In this document: positions 12,503 through 26,044 of the stretch, piece after piece
How positions within the stretch are numbered: position 1 is the first letter of the stretch
How the letters are laid out: each line of letters opens with the position of its first letter
DNA from: Membranipora membranacea
Taxonomy: Eukaryota > Bryozoa > Gymnolaemata > Cheilostomatida > Membraniporidae
Direction: 5' to 3'
Assembly: GCA_914767715.1 (NCBI GenBank)
Contig: OU612072.1
Span: 13,206,001-13,270,000, forward strand
Length of the DNA stretch: 64,000 nt
Program-made: the position numbers and the translations under genes
Notes under the pieces: generated by a model
What the model was told of the DNA's origin: nothing
Databases searched by the model: none
Seen by the model: the letters and a program-made list of their open reading frames with translations, nothing else

Positions 12503-12784
12503 GTGAGTATTCTTTCTTCTTGGATTGATCTAAAAATTGTTTTTGGCATATTTCTGTGATATTTTTTGCAAGGCATCTAACCAGGATGATATCGTTTGCC
12601 AAATAAAAAGTTTATAATAGACTGTTGAGAAAAATCCCAATGACCAGTTGTCTCAAGGCAAATTTATGTGAATATTATGCTTGCAAAACATGTTTGAATT
12701 GTAGCATTGGTTTTTGTATAACATTGGATCTTTCTATGTTTTTGCTGAGCTATTGATCCAGATATAAGTTGACCTCGTATTACC

Positions 12785-13300
12785 TTTTTTTTCCTCAGAG
12801 AAGCTGGTATTGGGATCAACAAAGGATGTTATCGGTTAAGCCAGGATCAGCCGCTTTCCATCTGCTTCATCGTTTTGCCAAGCCAGCAGTGAATGTAAAC
12901 AAAAAACACATAAAAAATATATGATTATGTATTTCACCAATACAATGTGTCTGCATCTTAAAGGGCTCACATTCATCTGCCTAGCAGCCTCTCTAAATCC
13001 TAGATCCACTTAAATATTTAAGTACGTGTTATTTGAAGCCATTTATCAAAGCACAACATATACAGATGATAAAAGAGAAGCTGGTATTGGAATCAACAAA
13101 GGATGTAATCGGTTAAAAGAGGATCAGTCGCTTTCAATCTGCTTCATCATTGTTTGTAAACAAAAGACAAATACAAAATCTATGATTATGACCTTTACCA
13201 ATACAATGTGTCCGCATCTTGAAGGTCTGACATTCAGCTGCCTATCAGGCACTCTAAATCCTAGATCCACTTAAATACTTCAACCAGAGGCTTGCACTCT
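12785..13300. repeat. Tandem duplication inside cassette B
   Basis: The block AGAAGCTGGTATTGG..AATCCTAGATCCACTTAAAT occurs twice in a row, at about 12,798-13,015 and 13,076-13,275, and once in cassette A at 253-470. The two units share one orientation and differ by small indels. Confidence 0.8.
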
Positions 13301-14515
13301 TATCCCAATGAGACCTTTGAGATGAGTCTCCTCACTGTGAATAATCTCTATTTGTGCTGATAGTGGATGAATATTATTGTGCAAAATGTTTGTTTATTCA
13401 ATTTGGAAATCCAAAGTCATGAGAGTTGTGTTCTCTGTTTGAACGAGAAGGTAACTCTGGCTTAAGATGTGATGAAATCAGCTGTGATGCAATAACATAT
13501 AATTATATATGAGCTGGTTTTGAAGAAGATTACATTGAGAGAGCTCTGACAGAAAAAAATGGCAAGATGTACTTCATACTGAGTTACATATGGTAGCATC
13601 ATTTTTTCTCATTCGACTGGGACTCTTAGCAAATTGCATTGTAGAAAAGCACGCTGCTTTTTCCCTGATATATTTACGATAATGATGTTAACAGGCTTAA
13701 AGATATTTCAATTACTGCTAAATATCATAACATCATAAAACTTGTGCAATGAATCTGTAGGCTATACATGTATGAGGGGATATGCTGTAAAAACTGTTCG
13801 TCTTTTTTTTAAATTTATTGGCATAATTTTCATTCGATGAGAATGTTTTACAAAATCAGCCTTCCAAGAAAAAAAAAGGGAAAAAAATAAACCAAAAATT
13901 TTTAATCAAGATGACCAAAAAAATAATCAGAAAAAGTGAGTTTGAATGATTTATAATTGATTATTGAACGCAATTTTTATGGAATATTGTTAAAAGTAGA
14001 TGCTATGATATTATCTAAAAAGTTATTTGAAGTTGGGTGTAGCTTGAACATGTCTCTCAGATTGAAATTGCAAAAAAAAATGGAAAATTAAAATGTTCTT
14101 ACAAAAGTGGTGGACATTTCTTGTTCATCAATTGGTGTCCAGTAATGCTAGTAAATATATGTTGAGCACTGGAAAAGGTAAAAGGTGTAACGACCTTGAT
14201 AATTAAAGGATAATTAAAGCATAAAGGATAAACGGTGTAAATTCAAGATCACTGCAACATAAAATTGCCCCCTTGTAAGAACTAATAATATCATAATAAA
14301 CAAGATGTGTTGGCTATTAAAACATCCATATCATTAAATGATGGAATCGTCATAAATATAATTTGATTAAAATCAATATGAATGGAAGGTAAATTGGCGG
14401 ACGGTTTGTTTTGTAAGTAGATGCTAATCTGGGGCGGGGGGGGGGGGGAGGCAAGATGAGAGGTATTGAAGTTGATTATAATACTGAAACAGCTCTCCGA
14501 CTTCTGGGCAGTTGT

Positions 14516-15850
14516 CTAAACCTGCTTCACACAGTCCATATAGTGCATTATAGTTGCTATAGCTCTGAATACACTGTCCGGTGTGCCTGTAAAGTATGAG
14601 ATAACTTAACTTTTTTGTGGGATTAGATAATTCAGCATGAACAAAAACCATAAGCATTGGCACAGTACACACATATATCGCTGCATGAATTTCAGGTTTG
14701 TCATTTTTGTACCTTCATGTTAATCATTTAGCCAAATTATTTCACAGGTAATGTGGTTGGTAGAACGGATTATACATAGATTGTGAGTGATCGAGATTTT
14801 CCCACAAAAAGAATAGCTGCTTAAATGTTTGAGCATTTATCCCTGAAGTAAAAGTTAGTGATAAGCAGATATTTAGCATAACTCATTCCAGTATCCTTTA
14901 CCAACTTCACCCTGCCACTCACCTTTGCATGTGTCACCATGAGGGTTTATGGGAAAGTAAACCCCTGAGGGTCTCTGTCTAACACAGTCTGAAGAATAGT
15001 TTCTCCATCTGCAAATAGTTTTTCCTACAACTTCTATTATAGTCTGGTATTCCAAATGGTTGAGATGGATGTTTGGACTGGATATACAGTACTGGATCTG
15101 ATAGAATGACTCTTCAAGAAGATTTGCTGCCTGTCAAATAATCAACATATGATAAAAATTAGGGGATCGTATCAGAAGCCATATCCTAAACTATGGTTGA
15201 CGAGATACTGGTTGCCTCGAGGGCAAGGCTGCATTTGGTTGGGTTACACAGCAGACATAACCACCACCTTTGACACTAGCCTGTGAATGGACGCCTTGAG
15301 CAACTGAGCCAGCTCCTACACATTGCCGAGTGCAGAAATGTTGTATGGAAAACTTTGGGACCTCAAAGATAACCTGAAAACCAATCCAGTTCATATCTGA
15401 TGTCCACCGAAGGCCTAAGTGTGCTTGGTACTGCTTTACGCAGCAGCATCATAATATCTCAGCATTTTTTGGATAGACACATTCTCAATTTAAATATCTC
15501 TCTGTTCATAAATTGTTTTCTGCCAATTTTGATATGGCAACATAGATGGCAGATATCTCATATCATTCGATACTTACAGGACGGAGGCCTGATTCAAGAA
15601 AGTTATGGCAGCTTCCTATACTTGTCAGTGACATATACGGTCTCAGTGAAGTTGCTGCAGTAATCTACAAAGACAGATAATAGCGCGGTTGGAGTGTACT
15701 CAACTTAATTCCTGTTGGTCGCGTAAATATTCTCAACACGCTTTTAAATGATATGGGTCAGTAATTTAGATAAGTAATATAACTTACAAAATACGACTCG
15801 ATATCATAGTACAGCACCAGTGCTTCCCAATATGCAGATCCATGTTCATG
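14516..15850 (-). pseudogene. Secreted-protein family, copy B (5'-truncated)
   Basis: Minus-strand exons are 15788-about 15850 (partial), 15578-15664 (87 bp, phase 0), 14923-15130 (208 bp) and 14516-14586 (stop at 14516-14518). Exons 2-4 are open and splice in phase. They read ..LRPYMSLTSIGSCHNFLES.., then ..YQTIIEVVGKTICRWRNYS.. and ..DCVRQRPSGVYFPINPHG.., and end ..MHYMDCVKQV-stop. The promoter, signal peptide and MAHQEK-type start present in copies A and C are gone. Just 5' of HEHGSAYW the DNA jumps to sequence that lies about 1.4 kb further upstream in cassette A, so a deletion is likely. A new start cannot be excluded (the frame stays open upstream through YYFQYDHEHGS), so a rewired gene is possible. 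The family is not recognised. Confidence 0.7.
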
Positions 15851-15899
15851 ATCATATTGAAAATAATATCTCTGTACCCGCAAAGGGCTATCTTCAAAA

Positions 15900-17550
15900 C
15901 CATCAATCATTATGATGAAAATTTGTGTACTTCCTTGAATCTGTTTAGAAATAGGAACAGTATCGGTAGAATGACTTGATATTCAGAACATAAAAGTGAC
16001 TCAAAACAAGCTATCTGATCACCACTGACCATCAGAAATGATATAAATAATAATATTGAGTCATTGTAGGTCAATATCTCCCAGTTTACAGAGACAGAAA
16101 ACTGGTCTGAATGACAGCAGGACTGTCAAGACAATATAAAAATCTTTTACAGGATGCAACAATTGATACAATCACACCACAGTAGGTAAATCATGGTGTC
16201 TCATTTATATTATATACATCTTTTTAAAACTAAGAGCAGACAAAATTTCAGTTCATGGTCAGCTTGAGGGACCTAAGTGTCAATCGAGTTTATTGGATCC
16301 TATGTAGTTTGTTTACTCACTTGTGTGAATATCTAGGAGAATGTATTATAAGCACACATTGATTCTAGGGCCAGAGGCCAAAAGTATCGAAAAATGTATG
16401 AGGTTATTCATTTGTTTTAAGAGGGAGCACATAGAACTTAAATATGATGTCAAAACATTGTCATCAAAACTTGCGTCTTTTGGAATCATAACAAAAATTG
16501 GTTAGCATATCTGAGTAACCGTGGTAACCAAGCGTTCCAACTATGAATACACAACTAAGGCGACACAATTATGAAGTCATAGATTGAGCCAACACCGAGG
16601 TAACTATTATCCTTTTGCAATACAAAAATGAAATAATAAATACCTAGGCTTTAAAATTTAAAATTTTGCTTGTTAGTTAAAATTGTTGGCATTGTTTCTT
16701 CATAATTTACAGAACTGGAGCTACATCATACAGCAGATTTCAACATGCTGAATCTAAACTTTGAATCTTGATTGGTAGTTGAAATGTTGAAATTTTTTCT
16801 CCATAATTAGCAGTATAAACTAGGTTGTATAGTAGATTCCAAAATATTGTTGGAATTAAACTCAAAACATTGCACTGGCTACTTTCACCAGATTGTAATG
16901 CATGCTAATGATTGTTGCGCAAGATTTCCACTTAAAACACAGAGGAAACTACACACTATGAAATTATCTGTTTTTGTTTCTGTCTGCAAGTCAAGACTTG
17001 AACAACAACTGATTACATTTCTGTCTGACATAACGTAGGAAAATACTACAATCCAATATCCTGAAAAAAAGTAGGCAAAAAATAGGTACATTGACTGTCT
17101 TTGTTTTTCAATGCGGAGGATTCAATGGTTTATATATATTATTTTACCAGAAGTCATGAAATGTGGGTCACATAATTGCTCGTGACCTCAAACTAAGTCA
17201 GCAACATGACCAGAGGACGAATTTCCCAGCACCACCAAAGCCGCTGAATTAAGGTGAGGATCACCTACGTCTTTCTGATTGAGCTACAATCATTCATTTT
17301 AAAAACCACCATCATTGACATAATTTTAGATAAATATTTTGTCTAGTTTATGTTTCGGTTGATGGCATTTTATTGATGAAAGAAGGTAGGATCACTTCAC
17401 TCTACTAGAGAGCTGATTTATTGACAATTGATTGCCCCTCTGAAGGATTATACTCCTATAAAACATTCATCCTAGCAGTAGAAGTGATCAAGCATTTATT
17501 TCTCCCATCTATGATCAAGTTGATAGATCAACCAATCTCAGACTCAGAAG
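15900..17550. other. No gene seen
   Basis: A/T-rich intergenic DNA. Short, loosely related segments recur (ATTGTTGGCATTGTTTC.. near 16,685 and TTGGTAGTTGAAATG.. near 16,770), but nothing is gene-like. ORFs on both strands at 16,847-17,091 overlap each other and look like chance. Confidence 0.5.
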
Positions 17551-17554
17551 CAAC

Positions 17555-19175
17555 TGCGTACACAGTCAGGTACTTCAGGATTTCTCCTGGTATTCTGCTA
17601 CCTCGGGACTAAACACAGTCAGGTACTTCAGGATTTCTCCTGGTATCCTTCTGCTACCTCGGGATTAAACCAAGCCAGGTACTTCAGGATTTCTCCTGGT
17701 GTTCCGCTGCTACCTCGAAATTGAACCCAGTCAGGTACTTCAGGATTTCTCCTGGTATTTGGTTGCTACCTCGAGATTGAACCCAGTGAGGTACTGCAGG
17801 ATTTCTCCTGGTATTCTGCTGTTACCACGGGATTGAACCCGGTCTCGTACCTCAAGATTTAACCTGGTCTCCTACCTCAGGATTTAATCTGGTCTCTGTG
17901 CCAGTATTACAATTTGTGGTTGTCCACTCATGACTCTCATTTATCTATGCATCAACGAATCAAATAATAACACTATACTTCAGTGTTAGTAGTAGCCTTC
18001 GAACCGTCAACATCTAGGGCTCATGCCCGTTCATCCGACATCTTATTATCCAGACTCAACTATTATATTATGTACTTTATTCTGGACTAATCTTACGATA
18101 TACACAGTATTATCATCACTATAAATAGCTTCAAGTCAATCTATATAATATTTATGGTGAGTTTTCTTCTGTTATTTATACTTGTCGACTGCGTATCTTT
18201 CACTACAAATGTATAATTCTACCGATTGTGACGCTACGTTATTTGGTTTATTCTCAACTCCGTTCTTATATTCAACGCATTGTGAGGTTACCCGATTATT
18301 TATTTATATATAATTGTCATTGCTGACCGGCGTTATGATGTAAAGTTCTATCTCGGATGGTTTGAGACTGATTAATTTATTTCTCAGTTTTGTTATAATG
18401 TACTTGTATTTTTTAACCTGTCAGTGCATATATTTAGGATTAATAATTTGTGTTAGGAGCTAATTATGTCGGGGCGCTGCTATACTCAGTTATGATAACA
18501 GTGTATACCATTATTACCTGTTCCGATTCTGTCGATGGTGGTTAATACACCAACAATTGTGAGTTTAATATTTGAATTACATTTGACCATTTCATTTTGT
18601 AATACTGCGTACTCATTTTACAAACAGAATTTGGATTTCATAATATTGGGGCATATTTTTACCACACATAGATTTTGCACCGTTCGTTTTTGTTGTTGCC
18701 ACATTTTAACCGTTCTGACCATTTTAAAGCACAGATTACTCATACAAATTTCATAATGAGATGATTACTATTGTTCCCTATTTTACCATCCGTGCTTCAC
18801 TTGACTAATAATTTTGTTTGTCAATTCCAGGGTACAATTAAATAAAGACTGTTGCCAATATACAATACAACCACCATACTGACATAGTCTCCTACCTCAG
18901 GGTTGTATCCGGTCTCGTAACTCAGGACTTAACCTGGTCTCCTACCTCGGGATTAAACCCGGAACTTCAGGATTTAACCTCGTCTCCTACCTCAGGGTTG
19001 AACTCGGTCTCGTAACTCAGGATTTAACCTGGTCACCTACCTCGGGATTAAACCCGGAACTTCAGGATTTAACCTGGTCTCCTAACTCGCGGTTGAACCC
19101 GGTCTTGTACCTCAGGATTTAACTTGGTCACCTACCTCGGGATTGAACCCGGAACTTAAGAATTTAACCTGGGAC
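17555..19175 (+). repeat. Minisatellite (CAGGTACTTCAGGATTTCTC..), interrupted
   Basis: Units of about 55-60 bp built from CAGTCAGGTACTTCAGGATT, TCTCCTGGTATTCTGCTACC and TCGGGATTGAACC repeat about six times from 17,555. Shorter related units (GATTTAACCTGGTCTCCTAC) continue from 18,887 to about 19,175. The array is split by the insertion at 17,897-18,886; removing it restores a normal unit (GATTTAATCTG-GTCTC-CTACCTCAG). Confidence 0.9.
17897..18886 (+). mobile_element. Solo-LTR-like insertion, 990 bp
   Basis: The insert is flanked by an exact 5-bp duplication, GTCTC (17,892-17,896 and 18,887-18,891). It starts TGTGCCAGTAT and ends ATACTGACATA, an imperfect short inverted repeat of LTR type. 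AATAAA lies about 45 bp before the 3' end, as in an LTR polyadenylation region. There is no coding capacity. The 5-bp duplication, TG start and late AATAAA fit a solo LTR, possibly BEL/Pao-like (inference). The end is TA or ACA depending on where the edge is drawn. Confidence 0.75.
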
Positions 19176-19179
19176 CTCC

Positions 19180-21830
19180 TGCTGAGAAGGTCTGCTATAA
19201 GTGATACTATGTATCAGCCACTCCTGAGGGTGGTATAGCGACAGTTCTGCGCTGGTCGGATTGCCTGTATTAAGCTGCTGGCTAGCAAGTCACAATCCAA
19301 GAAATAACTCAGAGTGTTGTGCACAAACCAGGACTTACCCGGAATGCGTTTGTCTGTTTGTCAGTAATGTCTGCACCCAAGCCAGTGAGGCTTCATCCTA
19401 CATAGATGGCCGTCATCACTAGCCTTGATATTCCCATCATCGTCGTCAGCAGGCGTCTATAATACAAATGTCAGCATAATGTCTAGCTGACGATAATTGC
19501 GTTAGTGTTCTTTGTTGAATTCTCATGGCATAAACTGATAGAGAGTATGAGACTGAGGGAAACAACTGCTTGAAGCCTGCCGTGTCACAGCAAGAGTTAG
19601 TCATTAAAGCCGCCCAATTAGTGCAATTGGGTGTTAAGTGACTTTTTGAGTTGTGCTCCTTCTTTTCGAGAGAAGACAACTCGTTTCGTCTCACAACAAT
19701 TGGACCACCTGATATTATTATAGTTAATCATCATGCTTTACGCTATAAAATATGGCTCAATGTAGCCTGTCTTGACAAGACATGCTATGATCGATGTAAT
19801 TGCTGTCATATCAAAGATATTAGGATGTAAATTTGAGCATAGCAAATTGGTGAAAGTCTTTGTCTTTTGTTATATCACAGCTGGGCGTTGATGCTCCTCT
19901 ATAGTGATTTACAGCTTGTCTGTACAGTGGTGGTAGGTCAGTAGTCAGTGACAGCTGAATGTCCAAAGAAAGTTGGCAGAATTAAAGATATAATTTTTTG
20001 GAGGAGGTTATAGCGGCCGGAATTCCACGACCCATAACTAGATGACAGTGAAGTATGTGAAAAGGCCCGGATTACAGCAGGAGAGTTTCGAATCTCAAAC
20101 CATAGTGTGGGGGTTAATCAGGTTGGAAGGGTAACAATGCCCTAGATGTTCAAGAATCAGTAAGTTGGCAGTATAAACCCATTCACATGCAGTAGAGATA
20201 GACACATGGACGGACCGCACGAGATCACCGGTCTGAAAAATCTCTCTGTGGGACATCGAAGGAATTGCGCAGGACTAGGTATATATGAGATGTGATATGC
20301 AAATATGTAATTATGAGGAACATATCACAGAGAACAATAATCAGTAGGCCAGACACAAAATAGCACACTGGAATGGGGAGAAATAGATGGGCTGTGGAAT
20401 AAGGTCAGGTCAGGGAGCTCTGTGTAGTCTATTGGTGAAAAAATACTTCTTCACATCGGTGCTAAGTAAGTCGCATAACAATTCTTTTTCCCATATTATT
20501 ACTCCCCGCACAATTTGACCACTGTAGATGGACTACCGAGTCTCTATAATTAATGCTGGATCTGAATTTCAGTTCCTATCGCGGACCGATTCATTATCGT
20601 CATACTGCACAGCAGCTCCTGGTTGTTGCTCAATGTTGGAAGCAATCAGAAAAATGAATTCACAAATTGAAGCTCTTTCAGCTTGCTGACAATTATGAAA
20701 ATGACACCAAAATAGCACATCAAAATCATCGGCAGTAGAATTTTATGACACAGTTATGCAACGCATGGCTCATTATTGATTTTAGAGTGAATTTTAAATC
20801 AGCTGGTCATCAATCATCATTGCTGTATGCTACTAAGTACGGCTCAGTGGAATTTACCACTGGGTAATTACCGTGATGTCATATGTTTTTGGATGTAAAT
20901 TTGAGCATAGCATATTGGTAAAAGAAAGTAGTATGACATTGTTTTCGGTCCATAATATTAGTAAGCAAGTAAGTAACAATTCTCTACAATGAATGCTGTG
21001 CCTGAACTGCTTATAATAAATCATTAGTGATCATCTCCCTATTATAATGTGAACACTCAATTATCGCCTTCTGTTGTTCAATCAGGTAGAAATTTAAATT
21101 TATATTACATGTGTTCATTGCTTATTATAAAAAATAGAACGAGTAAAACGGTACAAAGGTATAGAAAGTACAGATATAGTAACAGATATAGTAACAGACA
21201 TTTTTATAACGGAGAGCTCAACCAACAAATGATTTTATCACCAATGATACAATACAATATATGTATGTCGCATATTCGACCCACTTGGGGCCAAATACCC
21301 GAGCAGAACAGACACCACTATTTCATTCATTTTGCTCATGTTTATTTTGTATGGAGTTAACTTCTTCCTGTTGAGGAAGAAGGCAACTCCATACAAAAAG
21401 TGTTTTGTTTACCTAATCAAATTTATCCACAACATTGTTCTTAAGAATTTTGTTACAAGCAGATATTAATTCAATTTACTAATGACTTATAGTAAAGATG
21501 CCTTTCGATATTAAAATAAGACTTTATTTTGATTAAATGGTGGAAATAAGTTTAAACAGTCATTGTAAAAAATAAACCATGCTCTATCATACCGTCAAAG
21601 TTTCCTGTGTAAAAGGTCAGAATAGGTCAACTCCAAAACAGTAAGTCCTAGTACGCTCCAAAATAGTAATACGCTCCAAAATAATAGTAATACAAAAATA
21701 TTGCAGAGTATTATGCTGCTGAGGGCTCTCCAAAAGAACTGCCCTGTCTTGATGTTCCCCCGGATTTTATATGCACCGGGGTTCATCACGGCGGGTGAGC
21801 ATGGCCAAAAAACCGGAGGTAGCATTTGCC
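19180..21830. other. No gene seen
   Basis: Intergenic DNA. Small features are a short AGATATAGTAAC tandem near 21,170-21,200, and the string TGTAAATTTGAGCATAGCA repeated at about 19,828 and 20,895, which suggests two diverged copies of a dispersed repeat. No exon series was found. Confidence 0.45.
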
Positions 21831-21834
21831 CATC

Positions 21835-22040
21835 CTCTTGACAAAAGCGGAGATTTGATTTAGGTTATTTGTCTGATAAAAAGGTTTAATTATACACATT
21901 ATTTAAATTCTTGCATTTGAACCCTCCAAAATGACGGAGATTGGATTTTAATTCTTGTCTGATAAAAAGGTTTTAGTTATACACATTATTTAAATACTTG
22001 CGATAAAAAGGTTTAATTAAACACATTATTTTGAAGTGGT
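21835..22040 (+). repeat. Imperfect tandem repeat, about 2.5 units
   Basis: TGTCTGATAAAAAGGTTT..ACACATTATTTAAAT recurs at about 21,870, 21,958 and, in shortened form, 22,000. Unit length is about 60-90 bp. Confidence 0.7.
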
Positions 22041-22044
22041 TGAC

Positions 22045-23500
22045 GCCGTCTGGTATCACCTGCTCCCATCTTTTGGCTCCATTCTCTTTATCCGAAATCT
22101 CCTGAGCTGTGAGATCTTGATATCTCACAGCTTCTGCCCTCCCTTTTTATTGACTCTCCTGAGTCATCCAAGAAAGCTGTGAGGTTATCTCACATGTACA
22201 CATACACTCAAGAGCTTCTTAATTGATGCCGACGACTCTGCTTTGATAGTTTGAACCCCCTTATGTACAGGAACATTGTAATGTAGTTTGTAAGTAGATA
22301 ATAGAAGGTTGAGCCTTGTATACGGTTTACATCCGTTTCACAGTTCTCAAATATTATTCATACACGGCCAACATAGGAACCAGTAGGTGAAGTCTAGGCA
22401 AGACTTGGAATGACCAGCAAATCTTATCCAAAGACACTTCCCTTACTTCAACGTAGATGTATGTGCTTATTTCAATAGTAATGTTACCCGCAGAGCCATG
22501 AAATTTACATCATTGTCTATTATCTTGCTGCTAAAGTGTGGACATGACTAACCCAACCAAAAGGTGATTTTGTAAGTTAAAGTATGTGTTCTCATTTTTA
22601 TACCATATTCAAATCATTGTTGGCTAGGATATGCTAGGCATCCCATCTACAGATATAAAAGCAGTGAAATTGTAATGCTCCTTCTGTTTAGATAAACTGA
22701 AAGATAGCTTTTGGTGTCTTTTGGAATAAAACCCTGAGTTTTCCTGGGGGAGTCCGCCGATTCGCAGCTATAGCCCCCCCCCACACCCACACTGCCTGGC
22801 CCTACAATTTCAAAACCCATGGATTCAGCCCTCATAACCCCTAGAGCCACCAATTATCATCATTGTATATTTATCTTGCTATGAGAATTGTTTTCTTTCT
22901 GTTTTATGAGATCCAAGTCAAAACAAATAAAAGACGATATTTGAATGATTAATATTCACCATCCACCTCTTCGGCTGGAGAGCAATACACTTGCTTGCTG
23001 GCTAAACAATCGTCTTGTTAGGGGTAACAGGGACCTTTGACCTCATTTAAAGTATAAGGTTACAGTCTGTTGCATACGCCTAGCTATCACACTGTCCCCT
23101 CTCAAGAACGTTCATCTCATTCAAATCACATGCTTCAGCCGAGCAAGTGTGTATTTATAAAGGGCAAGGAAAATTCCAATATTGCTTTTAACACAGGCAT
23201 ATGAATAAATTCTCAAAGGACATTTTAAAAGGTTTCTAACTTTTAAATGTCAATCCTGGCAATAGGGAGATGATCAGTAATGATCTATTATGACAACCTC
23301 AAAATGGGTCAATACTGACACAAAAAATGATGAGTTTAACGCTCCTCGTGGTTCTAGAATCTAGATCATTGTAATAATAAAAATGTGGGTTAAAACTTTT
23401 CACACACACCTAAACATTTGTGCTAGCAGTGTAAAAAGCAATAAAGGATTATTTATGGATCCAATACTGCAGCTCAATGAATTGATAATTTTTGTGGTAA
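22045..23500. other. No gene seen
   Basis: Contains a short inverted motif around AGCTGTGAGATCTTGATATC (near 22,105) and a C-tract at 22,774-22,782. No coding or RNA gene was seen. Confidence 0.45.
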
Positions 23501-23504
23501 GGAG

Positions 23505-24780
23505 TTACAGAGACGGCCCAGCATCTAATATAATAACTGTTAGTCCGGTGGCAGCCTATGCAAAATGTGGCTAGAAATACAACTTCTTTTGGGAGTTTAG
23601 AAGGATTAAGTTTGTCAGTTGCTTTTTGTACAGTTTTTCATGCTGATCGCAATGGTAATATTGTACCTTACACATAATTGCACAATAAGCCGCTAATTGC
23701 AAAAAAACACTGCCGGTAAAAGGGAAAATTCTGAAAAAATTATGATATGGTTTTAAAACATCCAAAAAATCTCTAAGATTATGTCACAATTAGTGCAAAT
23801 AACAGAAATTTTACAAGGGTCTGCTATAATAAATAACTATGAGCATTGAAAACTGGTTTTGTGTGATGGGAGGGTCAACTATCACATGCCTTTTCTATAA
23901 CTAAATTCTAAAAGCCCCCCTCAACTGTGTTCGGGACGGAGCCCCGGCCGCCAAAGGCTAGAGAGCAATTAAGGGCCCTGGAATTCAAATTGACTAGGTT
24001 TTGTAGGGGCATCTTTGGTGAAAGTTTACAAGCAGATCACCCAGAGACTAAAACAGTTAACCTAGATACGCAGCATGGCAACAACCAGTTTAGTACTTTG
24101 TGAGTCGGCTAGCTGTCTCTGAACAAAGCCCCATAAAACCTTAATTGATTAGGATAAAACTTATTTTAGTTTAAAAATGTAGACCATTTCTAAACACACT
24201 TGGGAAAAAACTTAAGGTTTTTGTTTGTTATGATTTAACTCATCATACAATCTAGGCGCTTGTTGATTTTTCATGACATAAATATTCCACTCTTAATCCA
24301 CACGACTGCAACTTCAAGTCAGCTACCTGTATATCAATGACCAAATCCAAAACTATGTCATGTACCGTTAAGCCATTTTGCTCCAGACAGATATTATTGG
24401 TTAACTGCTGATAGTTTGTCGCATACACTGTATGCATCACACTCAAAGGTCATTGTTGCTATGGTCCTAATCGGATTAATTGTTTTACTCATCCGCTTTG
24501 TCTTTCATTCTTTGCCAATTCATTACCATCTAAATGCGGAGGTTGGTCATCAAAAAAATGACGTATCATCCCACCCTTTTCTGTTTTTACAACCTATTTA
24601 TACAGGTCAGTTTAAAGGACAGTGCCGTTTTTGCGAAGGATCAGTTACATGTGTGCAGTTACGATTGGGAGTCAAGTGTGACAGTTACAACTTGACATTA
24701 CAATTTACCAGTTGCCTGGGGCATTTGCCCCAGGAACTAGTTCAGTAATAAAATCATCAAACTGCCGAAAAACTGCATTC
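23505..24780 (+). repeat. Outer palindrome block, left arm
   Basis: About 23,800-24,780 matches 57,107-58,018 in inverted orientation, sharing for example GTTGACCCTCCCATC and GGTCATCAAAAAAATGACGT with small differences. The part from 23,505 also resembles 36,640-37,500 (CAGTGGCAGCCTA..AAATGTGGCTAGA, ..GTCGCAATGGT..), so it belongs to a dispersed repeat family too. The ORF at 24,416-24,748 is shared with the right arm in part but shows no recognisable domain. Confidence 0.75.
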
Positions 24781-24799
24781 AGTAATATAAAGTAAAATG

Positions 24800-25600
24800 A
24801 TATGAACTCTGCCAGCAGTGAAATCTTTGATCTTTCCTGATCCGACAATTGGTGCCAAACCGAGTGAGGAGAGAACTTCACACCTTCAGAAGATGAGACT
24901 GATAGCGTTGAATATACAAGAAAGAGGATGGAGATTGTGGACTTGGAGGAAAACGTCTTTGGAGTAGATGATATAATACAAGCAATATAATGGAACCATA
25001 TGTGTCTACATCGTCTACATTATTATAAGGAGAAATGGAGATGGACTTTTTAGATGATGTAGAGACAAAACATATGGAGGCTGATATACTAGTGATGACA
25101 TTTGATCTTCTGCTCCTGATTCACCAACTGTCAAGGTACATCTGCAATTTCCTGATTTTAATCAACAAGTTCTATTCAGTCTCAGTCTACAATTAACTAA
25201 TCTGGTGGTGTGAACACTGTAACTCAAAAAAAGATAAAAACTGCAATAAAAACATTAGGCAGCCGTAAGCTAAGACCCGCTAAGAGTATGCAGCTGACTA
25301 CCACCGACTGGCAACTGATCTTCATATAGCAGCAGTATTAGTGCAAAGATCAGCACTAAATAATATGGTCACTGTATTAGTTAGGATGTAATGAATTAAT
25401 TGATATTATTACCATCGACACAACCTTTATCATGCAATTTTTATATTTAAGCGTTTGAATTTGCAGGAAAGCAGCATTGCAATATTTCATGAATTTTACA
25501 CCTTCGTCTGTCCAGTAATCTAAGCAAAGCTAAGGTTCTTAGATCTAGAGTTGAGAAGAAAGTGGTGTGTTTTTTTGTGGACCTGAAGCAGTTGTTAAGG
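24800..25600 (+). repeat. Middle palindrome block, left arm
   Basis: Matches 52,130-52,960 inverted: TCTTTCCTGATCC.ACAATTGGTGCC, AGAGACAAAACATATGGAGG, ACCATCGACACAACCTTTAT and GACCTGAAGCAGTTGTTAA all occur in mirror order. No intact coding sequence was seen. Confidence 0.85.
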
Positions 25601-26044
25601 TTGTTCAGCCATGGAAGGGAATGTCATGAGTTTGTTATGACCGTCTTTTATGCATGTCATCTTTGATACGCAACCTAATATTAGCTATTCATGAGAAAGT
25701 TGTAATTGTCTGATACTCAGAAAATCTAATATTAGGCCAGAGCGCATAGAATTGAGAGCAATGTGTTGTGAAATCATAATATGTTTTCCATATTGCGTTA
25801 TTGTTGCTGAAGAATAAAGTTTTCCTAAGTATCACATCATTGAGACCTAATCCCTAGCAACAAGCATAATTAAGAAGTTTTATGACTGGTAATTTTGATC
25901 ATTTTTCTTGACACTTATGTGGACATTAATCAATTCTCAAATGCCTAAGGTATAATGAAAGTTTCCTTCTCCATTTAAAGCTCAAGGCACAAATAACAAG
26001 GACAGGAACCTCCGTGATAGTTAAGACTTCAATGCTAATACGCA

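Noticed and set aside
16847-17091. Antiparallel overlapping ORFs
   Set aside because: Neither has splice sites, signal peptide or family motifs; the overlap suggests chance open frames.
17555-19175. CRISPR-like regular repeats
   Set aside because: Units are contiguous imperfect tandem copies without spacers, in an animal genome; a minisatellite.
24416-24748. 110-codon ORF with a hydrophobic stretch
   Set aside because: The right-arm copy is frame-broken and the segment belongs to a dispersed repeat; coding is unlikely.
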